Below, one piece after another: positions 7,885-17,400 of a stretch of DNA of 64,000 nt. The notes under the pieces were generated by a model that worked only from the letters and a program-made list of their open reading frames with translations, was not told the DNA's origin and did no database searches. How positions within the stretch are numbered: the stretch's first letter is position 1; each line of letters starts with the position of its first letter. The stretch comes from Affinundibacterium flavidum (GTDB lineage Bacteria; Pseudomonadota; Gammaproteobacteria; Burkholderiales; Burkholderiaceae_D). The translations under genes were made by a program, and so were the position numbers. The stretch covers positions 163,998 to 227,997 of the forward strand of contig NZ_JACOGA010000011.1 of assembly GCF_014284175.1 (NCBI RefSeq), read 5' to 3'.

Positions 7885-9273
7885 TCAGTTCAATGCCGCA
7901 GCTGCTAGCAAACCGCTGCGCACCGCTGCTTCCAGCGTTGCAGGATAGTCGCATGCGGTGTAATCGCCAGCGATTACCAAATTAGCGATGGCGGTGTGAT
8001 TCTGCGGACGTTGCAAATCAGGCTTGCAGGAAAACGTCGCACGTTTTTCAGTGATCACTTGCGTCCACAGTGGGTGGGCTAAGTGGGGCATTTGTAATTG
8101 CTGCGATAATTGTTGGCATATCGCCTGAGTGAGCTGGGCATGTGAGTCAGCAATAGCCGCAGTCGACGCACTGACGACAACCGCCATTAATCCTGCCTGC
8201 TGAGAATTGAGTTGCCCACGATCAAAAATAAATTGTGCCCAATGTGATTGCGCTGGATTATCTGCTAACGCATAAAAAGGTCGATCCAATTGTAGCGAGT
8301 CAGCGTATTGCAAATAACAGGTGGTGATTGGTTCGTAGTCAAACTGAGTTTCGAAAGCTAACTGCTTTAGCAAATCGGGTGAAGCAGTTTGCTCTTCTTC
8401 AGCTTGCACCTGCGCTAACAGTTTGTGGCATTGTTCGGCATTCGTAGCAACCACAAGTCCATCGAATTCGCACTCTTGATTCAAATGGTCTGACGAAGCC
8501 GATTGCGGTAATGCTGAGCTTAATTCAGGCAAGCACCATTTTCCATTCGACAATAAAGTCAACTGATGAATCGTCGTGCCGAGAATGATTTGACCCGCAT
8601 GACGCGTCACAAATTCCGCCGCAGCATTTGGTAACAAGCTACTTAGGTCCTGGCGCGGAATCAACATATCCGATGCCGCTCGACGTGCTCCTAAGCTATC
8701 GCGCAAGACGTTGAGAAACACTTGCGCCGAGGCACGTTCTGGCGGCGTGTTTAAAGCGGCAATGCAGAGCGGATTCCACATTAAACGACAAAGACGTTCG
8801 GTTTGATCGTAGCGTTGTAGTAGTTCGCTGACGCTACAGTCTTGATTAAGCTGCCAATCAATCCAGCGCGCAGTGGTAGAAAAACGTGCTAAAGCGAGCT
8901 TGTCTTCACGGGCTAAACCTTTTGCCTGCCATAAAGCGAACAGTAAATGGAGTGGGGCTGGCAGTTTTGGTGCAATAAATTGCATGCCAGTTTGGTGCGG
9001 ATACACCATTTGCAAAGGCAAACGCAGGAAATTTTGTTGCTGATCGATGTTCAGCAGGCGCATTAAATCTAAGCACGCGGTATAGGCGCCAAGCAAAATG
9101 TGTTGTCCGTTATCCAGACGCTTGCCATGAATTTCTACTGCGCGGGCGCGCCCCCCCAGCGTTCTGGCGGCTTCAATCAAGGTCACCCGGTGACCGTTTT
9201 GACTTAATTTTACTGCCGCAGCACAACCCGCCCAGCCAGCACCAACTACTGCTATGTGCTTAGATTTTGACAT
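7885..9273 (-). CDS. hpnE: Hydroxysqualene dehydroxylase HpnE
   Basis: An FAD-dependent amine-oxidase-fold protein of about 462 residues. The N-terminal dinucleotide-binding motif GAGWAG is followed by the acidic strand end LIEAARTLGGRA, and the C-terminus has the FAD-contacting IAGDYTACDYPATLEAA. In the HpnCDE route it reduces hydroxysqualene to squalene, the last step before hopanoid or sterol-like cyclisation. The ATG at 9273 lies just after the hpnD stop at 9278; a GTG at 9285 overlapping hpnD is also possible. It is co-directional with hpnD and surely co-transcribed. No squalene-hopene cyclase gene is in the window. Confidence 0.9.
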   Translation of the reverse strand: MSKSKHIAVVGAGWAGCAAAVKLSQNGHRVTLIEAARTLGGRARAVEIHGKRLDNGQHILLGAYTACLDLMRLLNIDQQQNFLRLPLQMVYPHQTGMQFIAPKLPAPLHLLFALWQAKGLAREDKLALARFSTTARWIDWQLNQDCSVSELLQRYDQTERLCRLMWNPLCIAALNTPPERASAQVFLNVLRDSLGARRAASDMLIPRQDLSSLLPNAAAEFVTRHAGQIILGTTIHQLTLLSNGKWCLPELSSALPQSASSDHLNQECEFDGLVVATNAEQCHKLLAQVQAEEEQTASPDLLKQLAFETQFDYEPITTCYLQYADSLQLDRPFYALADNPAQSHWAQFIFDRGQLNSQQAGLMAVVVSASTAAIADSHAQLTQAICQQLSQQLQMPHLAHPLWTQVITEKRATFSCKPDLQRPQNHTAIANLVIAGDYTACDYPATLEAAVRSGLLAAAALN

Positions 9274-9277
9274 CAAT

Positions 9278-10111
9278 TTAGCCACGGATATAGGTCTTCC
9301 ACGCTAACCACAATTTGCGAATGGGCGTGAGTGAAATTCGTTGTTTTAATACCTGAAAATGATCTTGTTGAATTTCCACTAGCAAGGCGCGATAGATTGC
9401 CGCCATGATTAATCCCGTGCGTTGTGTGCGACGGTCTTCTGCAGGCAATAAGGCAAACGCTTCGTCATACAAATTTTGTGTGCGCTCATATTGGAACTGC
9501 ATCAGCGCGACAAACTGTTCGCTATGACGTGCATTGAGAATATCACTGGCAGGAACATTAAATTGTTGCAGTTCGTTTACTGGTAAATAAATCCGGCCTT
9601 TACGCGCATCTTCGCCGACATCGCGAATGATATTGGTCATTTGAAATGCGAGCCCGAGCTTTTCTGCAAACAGTTTGGTTTGTGGATTTTTGATGCCGAA
9701 AATGCTGGCAGACATAATGCCAACGACACCAGCTACATGCCAGCAATATTTTTGCAAGGCGATAAAGTCGAGGTAGCGGTTTTGATTCAAATCCATTTCC
9801 ATACCGTCGATGACTGCCAGTAAATGTGCACCATCAAGCTGGTAAGTCTCCAGATGAGGTAACAGTGCTTTGGTGACAGGGTGGGTTGGCGCTTGCTGCA
9901 ACATGGCTCTTATTTCTTGACGCCACCAGATCAGCTTGTTGCGGGCGACCGATTCGTCTGTGCAATCATCCACGACATCATCAACTTCGCGGCAAAATGC
10001 ATAGAGCGCGGTAATCGCGCGACGCTTTTCTTGCGGTAAGAATAGAAAACTATAATAAAAACTGGAGCCACTCTGCGCGGCTTTTTCTTGGCAATATTCG
10101 TCTGGGGACAT
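9278..10111 (-). CDS. hpnD: Presqualene diphosphate synthase HpnD
   Basis: A 277-residue member of the squalene/phytoene synthase family. Both aspartate-rich motifs are present: REVDDVVDDC near residue 40 and NIIRDVGEDARKGRIYLP near residue 160. They bind Mg2+ and the diphosphates of two farnesyl diphosphate molecules. In the HpnCDE pathway this enzyme makes presqualene diphosphate, which HpnC then converts to hydroxysqualene. It is followed directly by hpnE. It is told from HpnC by its position beside hpnE and by its YCQEKAAQSGSSFYYSF start. Confidence 0.92.
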   Translation of the reverse strand: MSPDEYCQEKAAQSGSSFYYSFLFLPQEKRRAITALYAFCREVDDVVDDCTDESVARNKLIWWRQEIRAMLQQAPTHPVTKALLPHLETYQLDGAHLLAVIDGMEMDLNQNRYLDFIALQKYCWHVAGVVGIMSASIFGIKNPQTKLFAEKLGLAFQMTNIIRDVGEDARKGRIYLPVNELQQFNVPASDILNARHSEQFVALMQFQYERTQNLYDEAFALLPAEDRRTQRTGLIMAAIYRALLVEIQQDHFQVLKQRISLTPIRKLWLAWKTYIRG

Positions 10112-10350
10112 GCTGGATTCGAGGAGTTGGACTATGAAGTAAGGCGTAATCCTAACCGACTGAGCGTCTTAGCACAAACTCTTACTTATCTCGCTGACGT
10201 GCAAATATGTGCTGCCCCCGACAAAATACTTACACGATTCTTACAATTGATAGACGAAAAAATGCCGCGCGCATGTTGTACAATGCCGGACTATTGTGCA
10301 ATGGTCTTGGCGACCACTTCGACGCCGACTCGTTTAAAGGTAGATTGATC

Positions 10351-11205
10351 TTGATTAAATTAAATAAAAAAGTAACCGCAATAAGTGCATTATTGGCTGG
10401 CGTACTGGTTGGATGTGGTGGTTTTGTCTACACGACGGTAGGTGGAACGGTGAAAGGCTTGACTGAAACAGGTAGTACTTTGGTCTTGGTGAACGAAGTT
10501 GGGTACACCAAAACATTGATTGTTGACGATAGTTTTTCATTCCGTGTCGCGAGTAATGCTTCTTACAATATCACGGTTGGGCAGCAACCGAATCCTGTCA
10601 ATTGCACCGTAAGTAACGGTAGTGGAAAGATGACCGGCGAAACGCCAATTAATAATATCGCGGTGACTTGTGTGCCGAATGTGAAAATGGTGGGAGCCTT
10701 GACTGGTCTTGCTTCTGGTGGGTCATTAACTTTAAGCTTGAACGATAAAGTGCAGACAGCATTGGCTGCGGATGGTGCCTTCACATTCCAGACCTATGTT
10801 GTGAATAGCGGTACATACGCGGTTAAAGTAAGTTTGCCACCTGTCGGTCAAGTTTGTAGTATTCAAAATGCAACAGGTACTGCCAACTTAGCGAGTCCAC
10901 CAAGTAATATTGCGGTGAGTTGCGTTACAGGTGTGCCAATCGGTGGAACTCTCACCGGTTTAAAGTCGGGTACTTTTTTAAACTTGACGAATACTTTGCC
11001 AGATGGGACCAAAGATGTTCGTAGTTTGTTCGCGGATGGCGTCTACAATTTTAACTTTAGTTTGGCTGACGGTCAGACATACAGCGTGGAAGTGACAACG
11101 CAACCGACAGGTCAAAAATGTACTTTGGCAAATGCCACTGGTAAGGCATCGCTCGCCGCACCAACTACTGCTAGCAGTATCGCGGTAACCTGTGTGGCTG
11201 CATAA
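10351..11205 (+). CDS. Putative lipoprotein with three about 84-residue repeats
   Basis: No named family is recognised. With the TTG start at 10351 (AAAGG ten bases upstream) the protein has 284 residues and begins MIKLNKKV, a hydrophobic stretch and the lipobox LVGC with Cys22, so it should be lipid-anchored after export. Three repeats start near residues 30, 114 and 197 with G-[TA]-[VL]-[KT]-GL. Each has a pair of cysteines and ends NIAVTCV, NIAVSCV or SIAVTCV. The repeats look like all-beta, Ig-like surface modules, possibly disulfide-bonded. The gene is read against hpnD/hpnE and the M24 gene and converges with the latter on a shared terminator. An upstream ATG at 10207 would bury the signal peptide and is rejected. 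Confidence 0.7.
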   Translation: MIKLNKKVTAISALLAGVLVGCGGFVYTTVGGTVKGLTETGSTLVLVNEVGYTKTLIVDDSFSFRVASNASYNITVGQQPNPVNCTVSNGSGKMTGETPINNIAVTCVPNVKMVGALTGLASGGSLTLSLNDKVQTALAADGAFTFQTYVVNSGTYAVKVSLPPVGQVCSIQNATGTANLASPPSNIAVSCVTGVPIGGTLTGLKSGTFLNLTNTLPDGTKDVRSLFADGVYNFNFSLADGQTYSVEVTTQPTGQKCTLANATGKASLAAPTTASSIAVTCVAA

Positions 11206-11246
11206 CTGGAAACGTGAGTAGCCGAGATAGATGCGTTGAGATAGTT

Positions 11247-11273
11247 AAAAAGCCAGGTTAGCCTGGCTTTTTT
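11247..11273. terminator. Bidirectional terminator between the lipoprotein and M24 genes
   Basis: The stem AAAAAGCCAGG/CCTGGCTTTTTT has a four-base loop and A/T runs on both sides, so it can stop transcripts from either direction. It touches the stop codon of the minus-strand M24 gene. Confidence 0.85.
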
Positions 11274-11977
11274 CATAAGCAAACTAGACGCTCACTATCA
11301 TCGAAATAAAAGATGTCTTCATGCTTAAAACCCCAAAGACCACCTTTCACTCGGACAAAGGGTTCAAAACTAAAGAAATCGACACTTGCTAGCGTATGTG
11401 TATTGTTCGCTTGTATATATTGACGATTTTCTCGTTCGATTTCGAGACTGTGTCCGACATTTGAGCGAAAATCTAAATTAACAAAACCACTTTCACGGAT
11501 TCGTACATTCGCCCATTGAAATAATTGATGAAAGCTAGTGTCAGGCCTCACCCAAGTCAACATTTCCTCATGTAAGTTTTTGAGAAAATTCAATCCGTTT
11601 TGATATTCCAATGTTTTTGCCTGCTCTACGTAAGTGCCGAACTCGAAGGCAAAACTACGCGAATAATCGCCCCATACACCATTTTTGCTAGGGCTTAGAT
11701 CTATGCTGATCAGATTCTTGCCTCCCAATTTTTCATGGTTGGCTTGGTATTCTTTTCCTGAAATCGACAAGCAACTGCGTGATCCCGCTAACACCAGAGC
11801 AGGGCAGTTGTAATACCAAGTTTCTGTCAATCCTTGTTCGCACAAAAGTTGGTAGGCTTTTTCTGCAATACTATGTTCGCTATCTTCGGTGGAAAATAAC
11901 AAAGGAAGTTGAGACATCACCAATTTGGTGCGGTCTTGAATGTCGCGATAGGCCTGGATTTTCTGTTGATCAGGCAT
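11273..11977 (-). CDS. M24-family (pita-bread fold) metallopeptidase homologue
   Basis: A protein of 234 residues from ATG 11977. It matches the M24 fold of methionine aminopeptidase and creatinase, with all five expected metal ligands in order: Asp93 (SIDLSP), Asp104 (WGDYSR), His176 (VGHSLE), Glu205 (FSFEP) and Glu220 (KHEDIF). Length and content fit the C-terminal catalytic domain alone. It starts 30 bp after the hpnC stop and is probably co-transcribed with it. M24 enzymes cleave N-terminal residues or X-Pro bonds, or act on small amide substrates; the substrate here is unknown. A TTG at 12028 would overlap hpnC and is less likely. A role in squalene or hopanoid metabolism is only suggested by position. 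Confidence 0.75.
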   Translation of the reverse strand: MPDQQKIQAYRDIQDRTKLVMSQLPLLFSTEDSEHSIAEKAYQLLCEQGLTETWYYNCPALVLAGSRSCLSISGKEYQANHEKLGGKNLISIDLSPSKNGVWGDYSRSFAFEFGTYVEQAKTLEYQNGLNFLKNLHEEMLTWVRPDTSFHQLFQWANVRIRESGFVNLDFRSNVGHSLEIERENRQYIQANNTHTLASVDFFSFEPFVRVKGGLWGFKHEDIFYFDDSERLVCL

Positions 11978-12006
11978 GATATCGATTTGTATGGTTGAAC
12001 ATAAAT

Positions 12007-12825
12007 TTACATCCTCGCGGCGCGCCAAAATAGCAGCAAACCGTCACTTGATTTGATGGTCGGACGCTGATGAAAAACATCCATATTCACTTGCTCAATT
12101 TTTTCCAAAATACGCAATCCGCCTTGCACTACCAAGCGTAATTCAAACCCAAAACGTCCTGGTAGCTTCTTGCAGAGTGGACTACCTGCCAGCATTAAGC
12201 TTCGTGCTCTATCAATTTGAAATTGCATCATTGCATGCCAGCCCGCATCATACTTGCCCGAAGCAATTTGTGCGATGTCAAGCTGATAGCGAAGTAAGTC
12301 TTCTTGAGGTAAATAAGTCCGCTTTTTTTGCCAATCTATCGCGACGTCCTGCCAAAAGTTAATCAGTTGTAGAGCCGTGCATATTTGGTCGGACAGCACT
12401 AAGTTCTCTGCATTATTCGCTCGATACAGATGCAGCATGATGCGTCCGACTGGATTCGCTGAGCGTTTGCAGTAATCGAGTAATTGTGCGAAGTCGGCAT
12501 ATTGCTTGCAGACGATATCTTGTTTGAATGCGGAGATTAAATCGAAGAAATGGGCGATAGGTAACTGAAACTCGTCGATGACCTTGGCCAAATCGCGAAA
12601 AAGTGGGTCTAGTGTTGACTCTTGAATCGCACCTTCTTGGATCTTGCTGAGCTGGGCTTCGTAATGCGACAAGGCCTCTAGTCTTTGAGCATCGCTGGCA
12701 TCACCTTCATCCGCAATGTCATCTGCGCTACGAGCAAACGCATAGATCGTTTTTACGGCCGGGCGTAGATGTGCAGGCATCAGCCAAGATGCCACCGGAA
12801 AATTTTCGTAGTGCTCTACACTCAT
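12007..12825 (-). CDS. hpnC: Hydroxysqualene synthase HpnC
   Basis: A squalene/phytoene synthase family member of 272 residues from ATG 12825. The N-terminus MSVEHYENFPVASWLMP is characteristic of HpnC. Two aspartate-rich motifs are seen, SADDIADEGD and FWQDVAIDWQKKRTYLP. It converts presqualene diphosphate to hydroxysqualene, the middle step between HpnD and HpnE. Unlike the usual compact hpnCDE order, it is separated from hpnDE by the M24 gene and a lipoprotein gene on the other strand, so it must have its own promoter in the gap upstream. That gap also holds palindromes that may control the divergent efflux operon. Confidence 0.92.
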   Translation of the reverse strand: MSVEHYENFPVASWLMPAHLRPAVKTIYAFARSADDIADEGDASDAQRLEALSHYEAQLSKIQEGAIQESTLDPLFRDLAKVIDEFQLPIAHFFDLISAFKQDIVCKQYADFAQLLDYCKRSANPVGRIMLHLYRANNAENLVLSDQICTALQLINFWQDVAIDWQKKRTYLPQEDLLRYQLDIAQIASGKYDAGWHAMMQFQIDRARSLMLAGSPLCKKLPGRFGFELRLVVQGGLRILEKIEQVNMDVFHQRPTIKSSDGLLLFWRAARM

Positions 12826-12851
12826 GGATGTCAATATAGCAATTAAAAATA

Positions 12852-12911
12852 AATGACTCGAAAGTCATTGGCAAGTAAAAGATTCGTCATTATAATTAAT
12901 AACTCGCGAGT
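12852..12911. promoter_or_regulatory. Two palindromes between hpnC and the RND efflux operon, TetR-type operator candidates
   Basis: AATGACT-cgaa-AGTCATT (12852-12869) has perfect 7-bp arms, and ACTCGCGAGT (12902-12911) is a perfect 10-bp palindrome. Both carry the half-site GACTCG or ACTCG. TGACTC/GAGTCA palindromes are typical operators of TetR-family repressors of RND pumps. The 399-bp gap 12826-13224 is A+T-rich and holds no gene. No regulator gene is adjacent. Confidence 0.5.
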
Positions 12912-13224
12912 CAGTAATTTAAGTTAATTAATCTTTCTAAATAAAAAGTTAATATTTAAATTTTTTTACTGGCGTTTTTATGTTGAAATAAGAGTGAATT
13001 GAGATCTTATTCTTCAGGCGTGCAGTGTAACCCAGTTAATTCAATTATTTGGGTTGTAAAGATAGTTCAAAGCGTACAAGTCGAGGCAATATATTTTGAT
13101 ATTGTTGAATTTGCAGACTCGTAGACTTGTGGGCTATTGCAACTTTCATTTAGTTTGTGCTCGTTTTATTGTCTTCATTTGAGCTCCTATTGCCTCAATG
13201 ATGGAATCGTAAAGGAAAATTCAC

Positions 13225-14412
13225 GTGTCAATCTCACTCTCTCGCACGCGCCGTAATTTTGCGCTTTCTACTCTGTCTTCGTCCCACTTTGTGCGACTCA
13301 TATCAATATTGAGTTTGTTCGGATTACTTAGTATTTCTGGATGTTCAAAGAAGGTGGAAAAAACCGAAGACATACGACCGGTTCGAGCAGTTCAGGCCAA
13401 ATTGGAAGGCAGTGAAATCTTTAGTGAGTTTTCCGGTGAGGTTAGAGCACGGGTTGAATCTCGTTTGGGCTTTCGTGTCGCTGGAAAGATTGTCGCACGC
13501 AAAGTTGAATTGGGAACTATCGTTAAACGTGGACAAGTGCTGATGCAATTAGACCCACAAGATTTATTATTGGCGCAAGCGCAGTCTAAGGCCGGACTAA
13601 CAGCAGCAGAAAGCAATCGTGACTTGGCAAAAGCAGAATTGAAACGCTACCAAGAATTACGCGATAAAAATTTTGTGGCGCAAGCGGTATTGGAATCAAA
13701 AGAAACTGCTTACAAAGCGGCTCAAGCTAGTTATGAACAGGCTAAAGCGGGATTTTCGAATCAATCGAATCAGGCTGGATACACTAGCTTGATTGCTGAT
13801 GTGGACGGCGTAGTGACGGCGATTGAGGCAGAGGTCGGACAAGTGGTCGCTGCAGGTACGCCAGTTGTGCGCGTAGCAAAAACGGGTGACATGGATGTCG
13901 TTGTCGGTATTCCTGAAGACAAAATTAATGCTATCCGCCGTATGACCGACGTTAATGTGCGCTTATGGGCAAATGATAAAGACACTTACACTGCAAAATT
14001 GCGCGAATTATCACCGATAGCAGATCCGGTAACGCGCACGTATCTCGCCAAAGTTTCTCTACCTGATAATGCCAAAGACGTACGCTTGGGAATGACGGCG
14101 ACAGTGTCTTTTGGTATGAAGAATCCGCTGGCAATGATACGTTTGCCAATGACGGCTTTGTTCCAGGAAAAAAATGTGAGTTCTGTATGGATCGTGGAAT
14201 CTGGCGCCGTGAAATTAGTGCCTGTTCAATTGGGAGCTAGTAGTGGTGAAGACATTCTGGTCGCTGCCGGGATTCAACCTGGACAAACTGTGGTGACAGC
14301 CGGTGTTAACTTACTTAAAGTTGGTCAGAAAGTCAGCATTCTCGGCGTGGAAGCAGAGCATCAATCCAGCGCCGCAGTTGCCGCATCTGCAGTCTCAGGA
14401 GCTGCTAAATGA
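13225..14412 (+). CDS. RND efflux periplasmic adaptor subunit (lipoprotein)
   Basis: A membrane-fusion protein of 395 residues. It starts at GTG 13225 with AAAGGA eight bases upstream. The N-terminus has a hydrophobic signal and the lipobox SISGC with Cys40, so it is anchored to the inner membrane by lipid. A biotinyl-lipoyl-like half domain (GFRVAGKI...VKRGQVLMQLD), an alpha-helical hairpin (about residues 120-190) and beta-barrel domains follow. It should bridge the inner-membrane pump encoded next to an outer-membrane channel of the TolC type, which is not encoded here. Its stop overlaps the pump start by four bases (ATGA), showing translational coupling. Substrates cannot be predicted. 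Confidence 0.93.
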   Translation: MSISLSRTRRNFALSTLSSSHFVRLISILSLFGLLSISGCSKKVEKTEDIRPVRAVQAKLEGSEIFSEFSGEVRARVESRLGFRVAGKIVARKVELGTIVKRGQVLMQLDPQDLLLAQAQSKAGLTAAESNRDLAKAELKRYQELRDKNFVAQAVLESKETAYKAAQASYEQAKAGFSNQSNQAGYTSLIADVDGVVTAIEAEVGQVVAAGTPVVRVAKTGDMDVVVGIPEDKINAIRRMTDVNVRLWANDKDTYTAKLRELSPIADPVTRTYLAKVSLPDNAKDVRLGMTATVSFGMKNPLAMIRLPMTALFQEKNVSSVWIVESGAVKLVPVQLGASSGEDILVAAGIQPGQTVVTAGVNLLKVGQKVSILGVEAEHQSSAAVAASAVSGAAK

Positions 14413-17400
14413 GTCAAGAAAATAAAGATAAAGGCGGATTTAATCTGTCGCGTTGGGCATTGGAGCATATTCCACTGACCCGCTATTTAATGGTCGCTTT
14501 ATTATTGGGCGGCATCTTTAGTTTTGCTCGTTTAGGTCAAGATGAAGATCCACCTTTCACTTTCCGTGCGATGGTGGTGCGCGCTGTGTGGCCAGGTGCA
14601 ACGGCTTTGCAAATGGCGGAGCAAGTGACGGATAAGCTGGAAAAGAAGTTGCAAGAAGCGCCCTATGTCGACAAAATTCGTAGCTACTCCAAACCCGGAG
14701 AAACCCTAATTATTCTGCAGTTGCGTGAGTCAACACCACCGAAAGAAACGGCGCAAACTTGGTATCAAGTTCGTAAAAAAATTGGTGACATCAAAGGAAC
14801 TTTACCAGCAGGTGTTGTAGGCCCATTTTTTAACGATGAATTTGGCGATACTTACGGTTCAATATTCGCTATTTCCGCAGATGGTTTTAGCTATGAAGAA
14901 ATGCGTGAATATGCGGATTTTGTCCGCCAACAATTCTTGCGTATTCCTAAAGTCGCCAAAGTAGAAATGTTTGGTGTACAGGAAGAGAAAATCAATATTG
15001 AATTTTCTCAGAAAAAATTCTCCCAACTTGGCGTGCCATTTGAAACTATCGTTGCACAAATCAATTCGCAAAATCAGATTGAAGCGACCGGTGTTTTAAC
15101 GACCTCATCGAGCAATTTGCAGGTGCGAATTTCGGGGGGCCTATTGACGGTAAAAGATTTGGAGAATTTGCAACTGCGCGCAAATGGTACGACTTTCCGC
15201 TTGGGTGATTTTGCGGTGATTAAGCGCGAGTACAAGAATCCACCAGGCGACAAAATGCGCTTTAATGGCAAAGAAGTGATTGGTCTTGGCATCTCAATGG
15301 AGAAGGGCGGCAATATTATTGAGCTAGGCAAGCATTTACAAGCCGAAGTGACGACGATCAAATCAAAGTTGCCTGTCGGTATTCAGCTAGAGCGCGTATC
15401 TGATCAACCTAAGATTGTGGCGTCGTCGGTCGGAGAGTTTGTGAATACGCTGATCGAAGCGGTGGTGATTGTATTGGCGGTGAGCTTCCTTTCGCTTGGT
15501 TTGCATACTAAGCCGTGGCGACTTGATATCTGGCCGGGCTTGGTCGTTGGTCTGACTATTCCTCTGGTGTTGGCGGTCACCTTTTTGTTCATGCGTATCC
15601 TAAATATCGATTTGCACAAAATTTCGCTAGGTGCTTTGATTATTGCCTTGGGATTATTAGTCGATGATGCGATCATCGCGGTCGAGATGATGGTACGTAA
15701 GATGGAGGAAGGCTTCTCCCGTTTTGATGCCGCAACTTTTGCTTATACATCGACAGCAATGCCAATGTTGACAGGTACCTTGATTACGGCTGCCGGTTTC
15801 TTGCCTATCGGTTTGGCGGAGTCGGCTGCTGGTGAATATACCTTCTCGATGTTTTCAGTCAATGCATTGGCTTTATTGATTTCATGGTTGGCAGCGGTGT
15901 TGTTCACGCCTTACCTCGGATATTTGTTATTGCATGTGAAGCCGCATGCTGGTGCTGATGGCCATCACGAATTATTTGATACGCCGTTTTATACGCGCTT
16001 TAGAGCATTGGTGAACTGGTGCGTCACTTGGCGTAAGACAACCATCGCAATCACCTTGGGTGTGTTTGCACTAGGTGTGTTTGGATTTAAATTTATTGAG
16101 CAGCAATTCTTTCCAGATTCTAGTCGCCCTGAGTTGATGGTGGAACTGTGGTTGCCAGAAGGCTCGTCTTTTGCAGCAACTGAAGCACAGGCGAAAAAAT
16201 TTGAGAGCTTTATTCAAAAACAGCAAGGTGTAGAGAGTGTCACTAGTTATGTAGGTACTGGTAGCCCCCGTTTCTATTTGCCGCTCGATCAGATTTTCCC
16301 GCAAACCAACGTGACGCAAATTGTCGTGTTGCCGAAAGATTTGAAATCGCGTGAAGCCTTGCGTCTGAAGATTAATCAAGCGTTTAAAGAAGATTTTCCA
16401 GAAGTTCGTGGCCGCGTGAAATTATTGCCAAACGGACCTCCAGTGCCATATCCAGTCCAGTTCCGTGTAACGGGATTGGAAGTAGAGAAGGTGCGGGAAA
16501 TTGCCGATCGCGTGAAGGCAGTGATGCGTGCGAATCCGAATGCCATCGGTGTAAATGACAATTGGAATGAGTCCGTAAAAACGATTCGTATCGATATGGA
16601 TCAAGACAAATTGCGCGCCTTGGGTATTACTTCGCAGAGTGTGATGCGGGCTGCCAATACGATCTTGACGGGTACCACAGTTGGTCAATTTAGAGAGTCG
16701 AATAAGTTGATTGATATCGTTGTGCGTCAACCTGTGAATGAACGTTCAACTGTACAGGCCTTGAGTGATGCGAATGTTCCGACCGCGAGTGGAAAAACGG
16801 TTCCGTTGTCCCAGGTAGCGAAAATTTCCTTGGCTTGGGAGCCTGGTGTAGTTTGGCGTGAAGGACGTGAATGGGCGGTGACGGTGCAATCGGATGTTGT
16901 CGATGGCATACAAGGACCGACAGTTTCTGGTCAAATTAATCCTAAGCTGGATGCAATTCGCGCCACCTTATTGCCTGGTTATAAGATTGAATTGGCGGGT
17001 GCGGCGGCAGATAGTGGTAAAGCACAAGAGTCAATTGCGGCAAATGTACCTTTGGTAATTTTCATTATCTTTACGTTGCTGATGTTGCAATTGCATAGCT
17101 TCTCACGTGCAGTGCTGGTGTTTTTGACTGGTCCTTTGGGTGTCGCTGGTGCAGCAATGGCTTTGCTGATTTTGCAGCGTCCTTTCGGATTTGTGGCGCA
17201 ACTTGGTGTGATTGCCTTGTTCGGCATGATTATCCGTAACTCTGTGATTTTGATCGACCAGATTGAGCAAGACCGTGACGCCGGTGTGCCTGCATGGGAT
17301 GCCATCGTTGAGGCTGCAGTGCGTCGATTCCGTCCGATTATTTTGACCGCCGCTGCGGCAGTGTTGGCGATGATCCCATTGTCGCGTTCTGTATTCTGGG

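Noticed and set aside
10207..10350. 48-residue N-terminal extension of the repeat lipoprotein
   Set aside because: It would place the signal peptide and lipobox inside the protein; TTG 10351 has a ribosome binding site and gives a proper lipoprotein signal.
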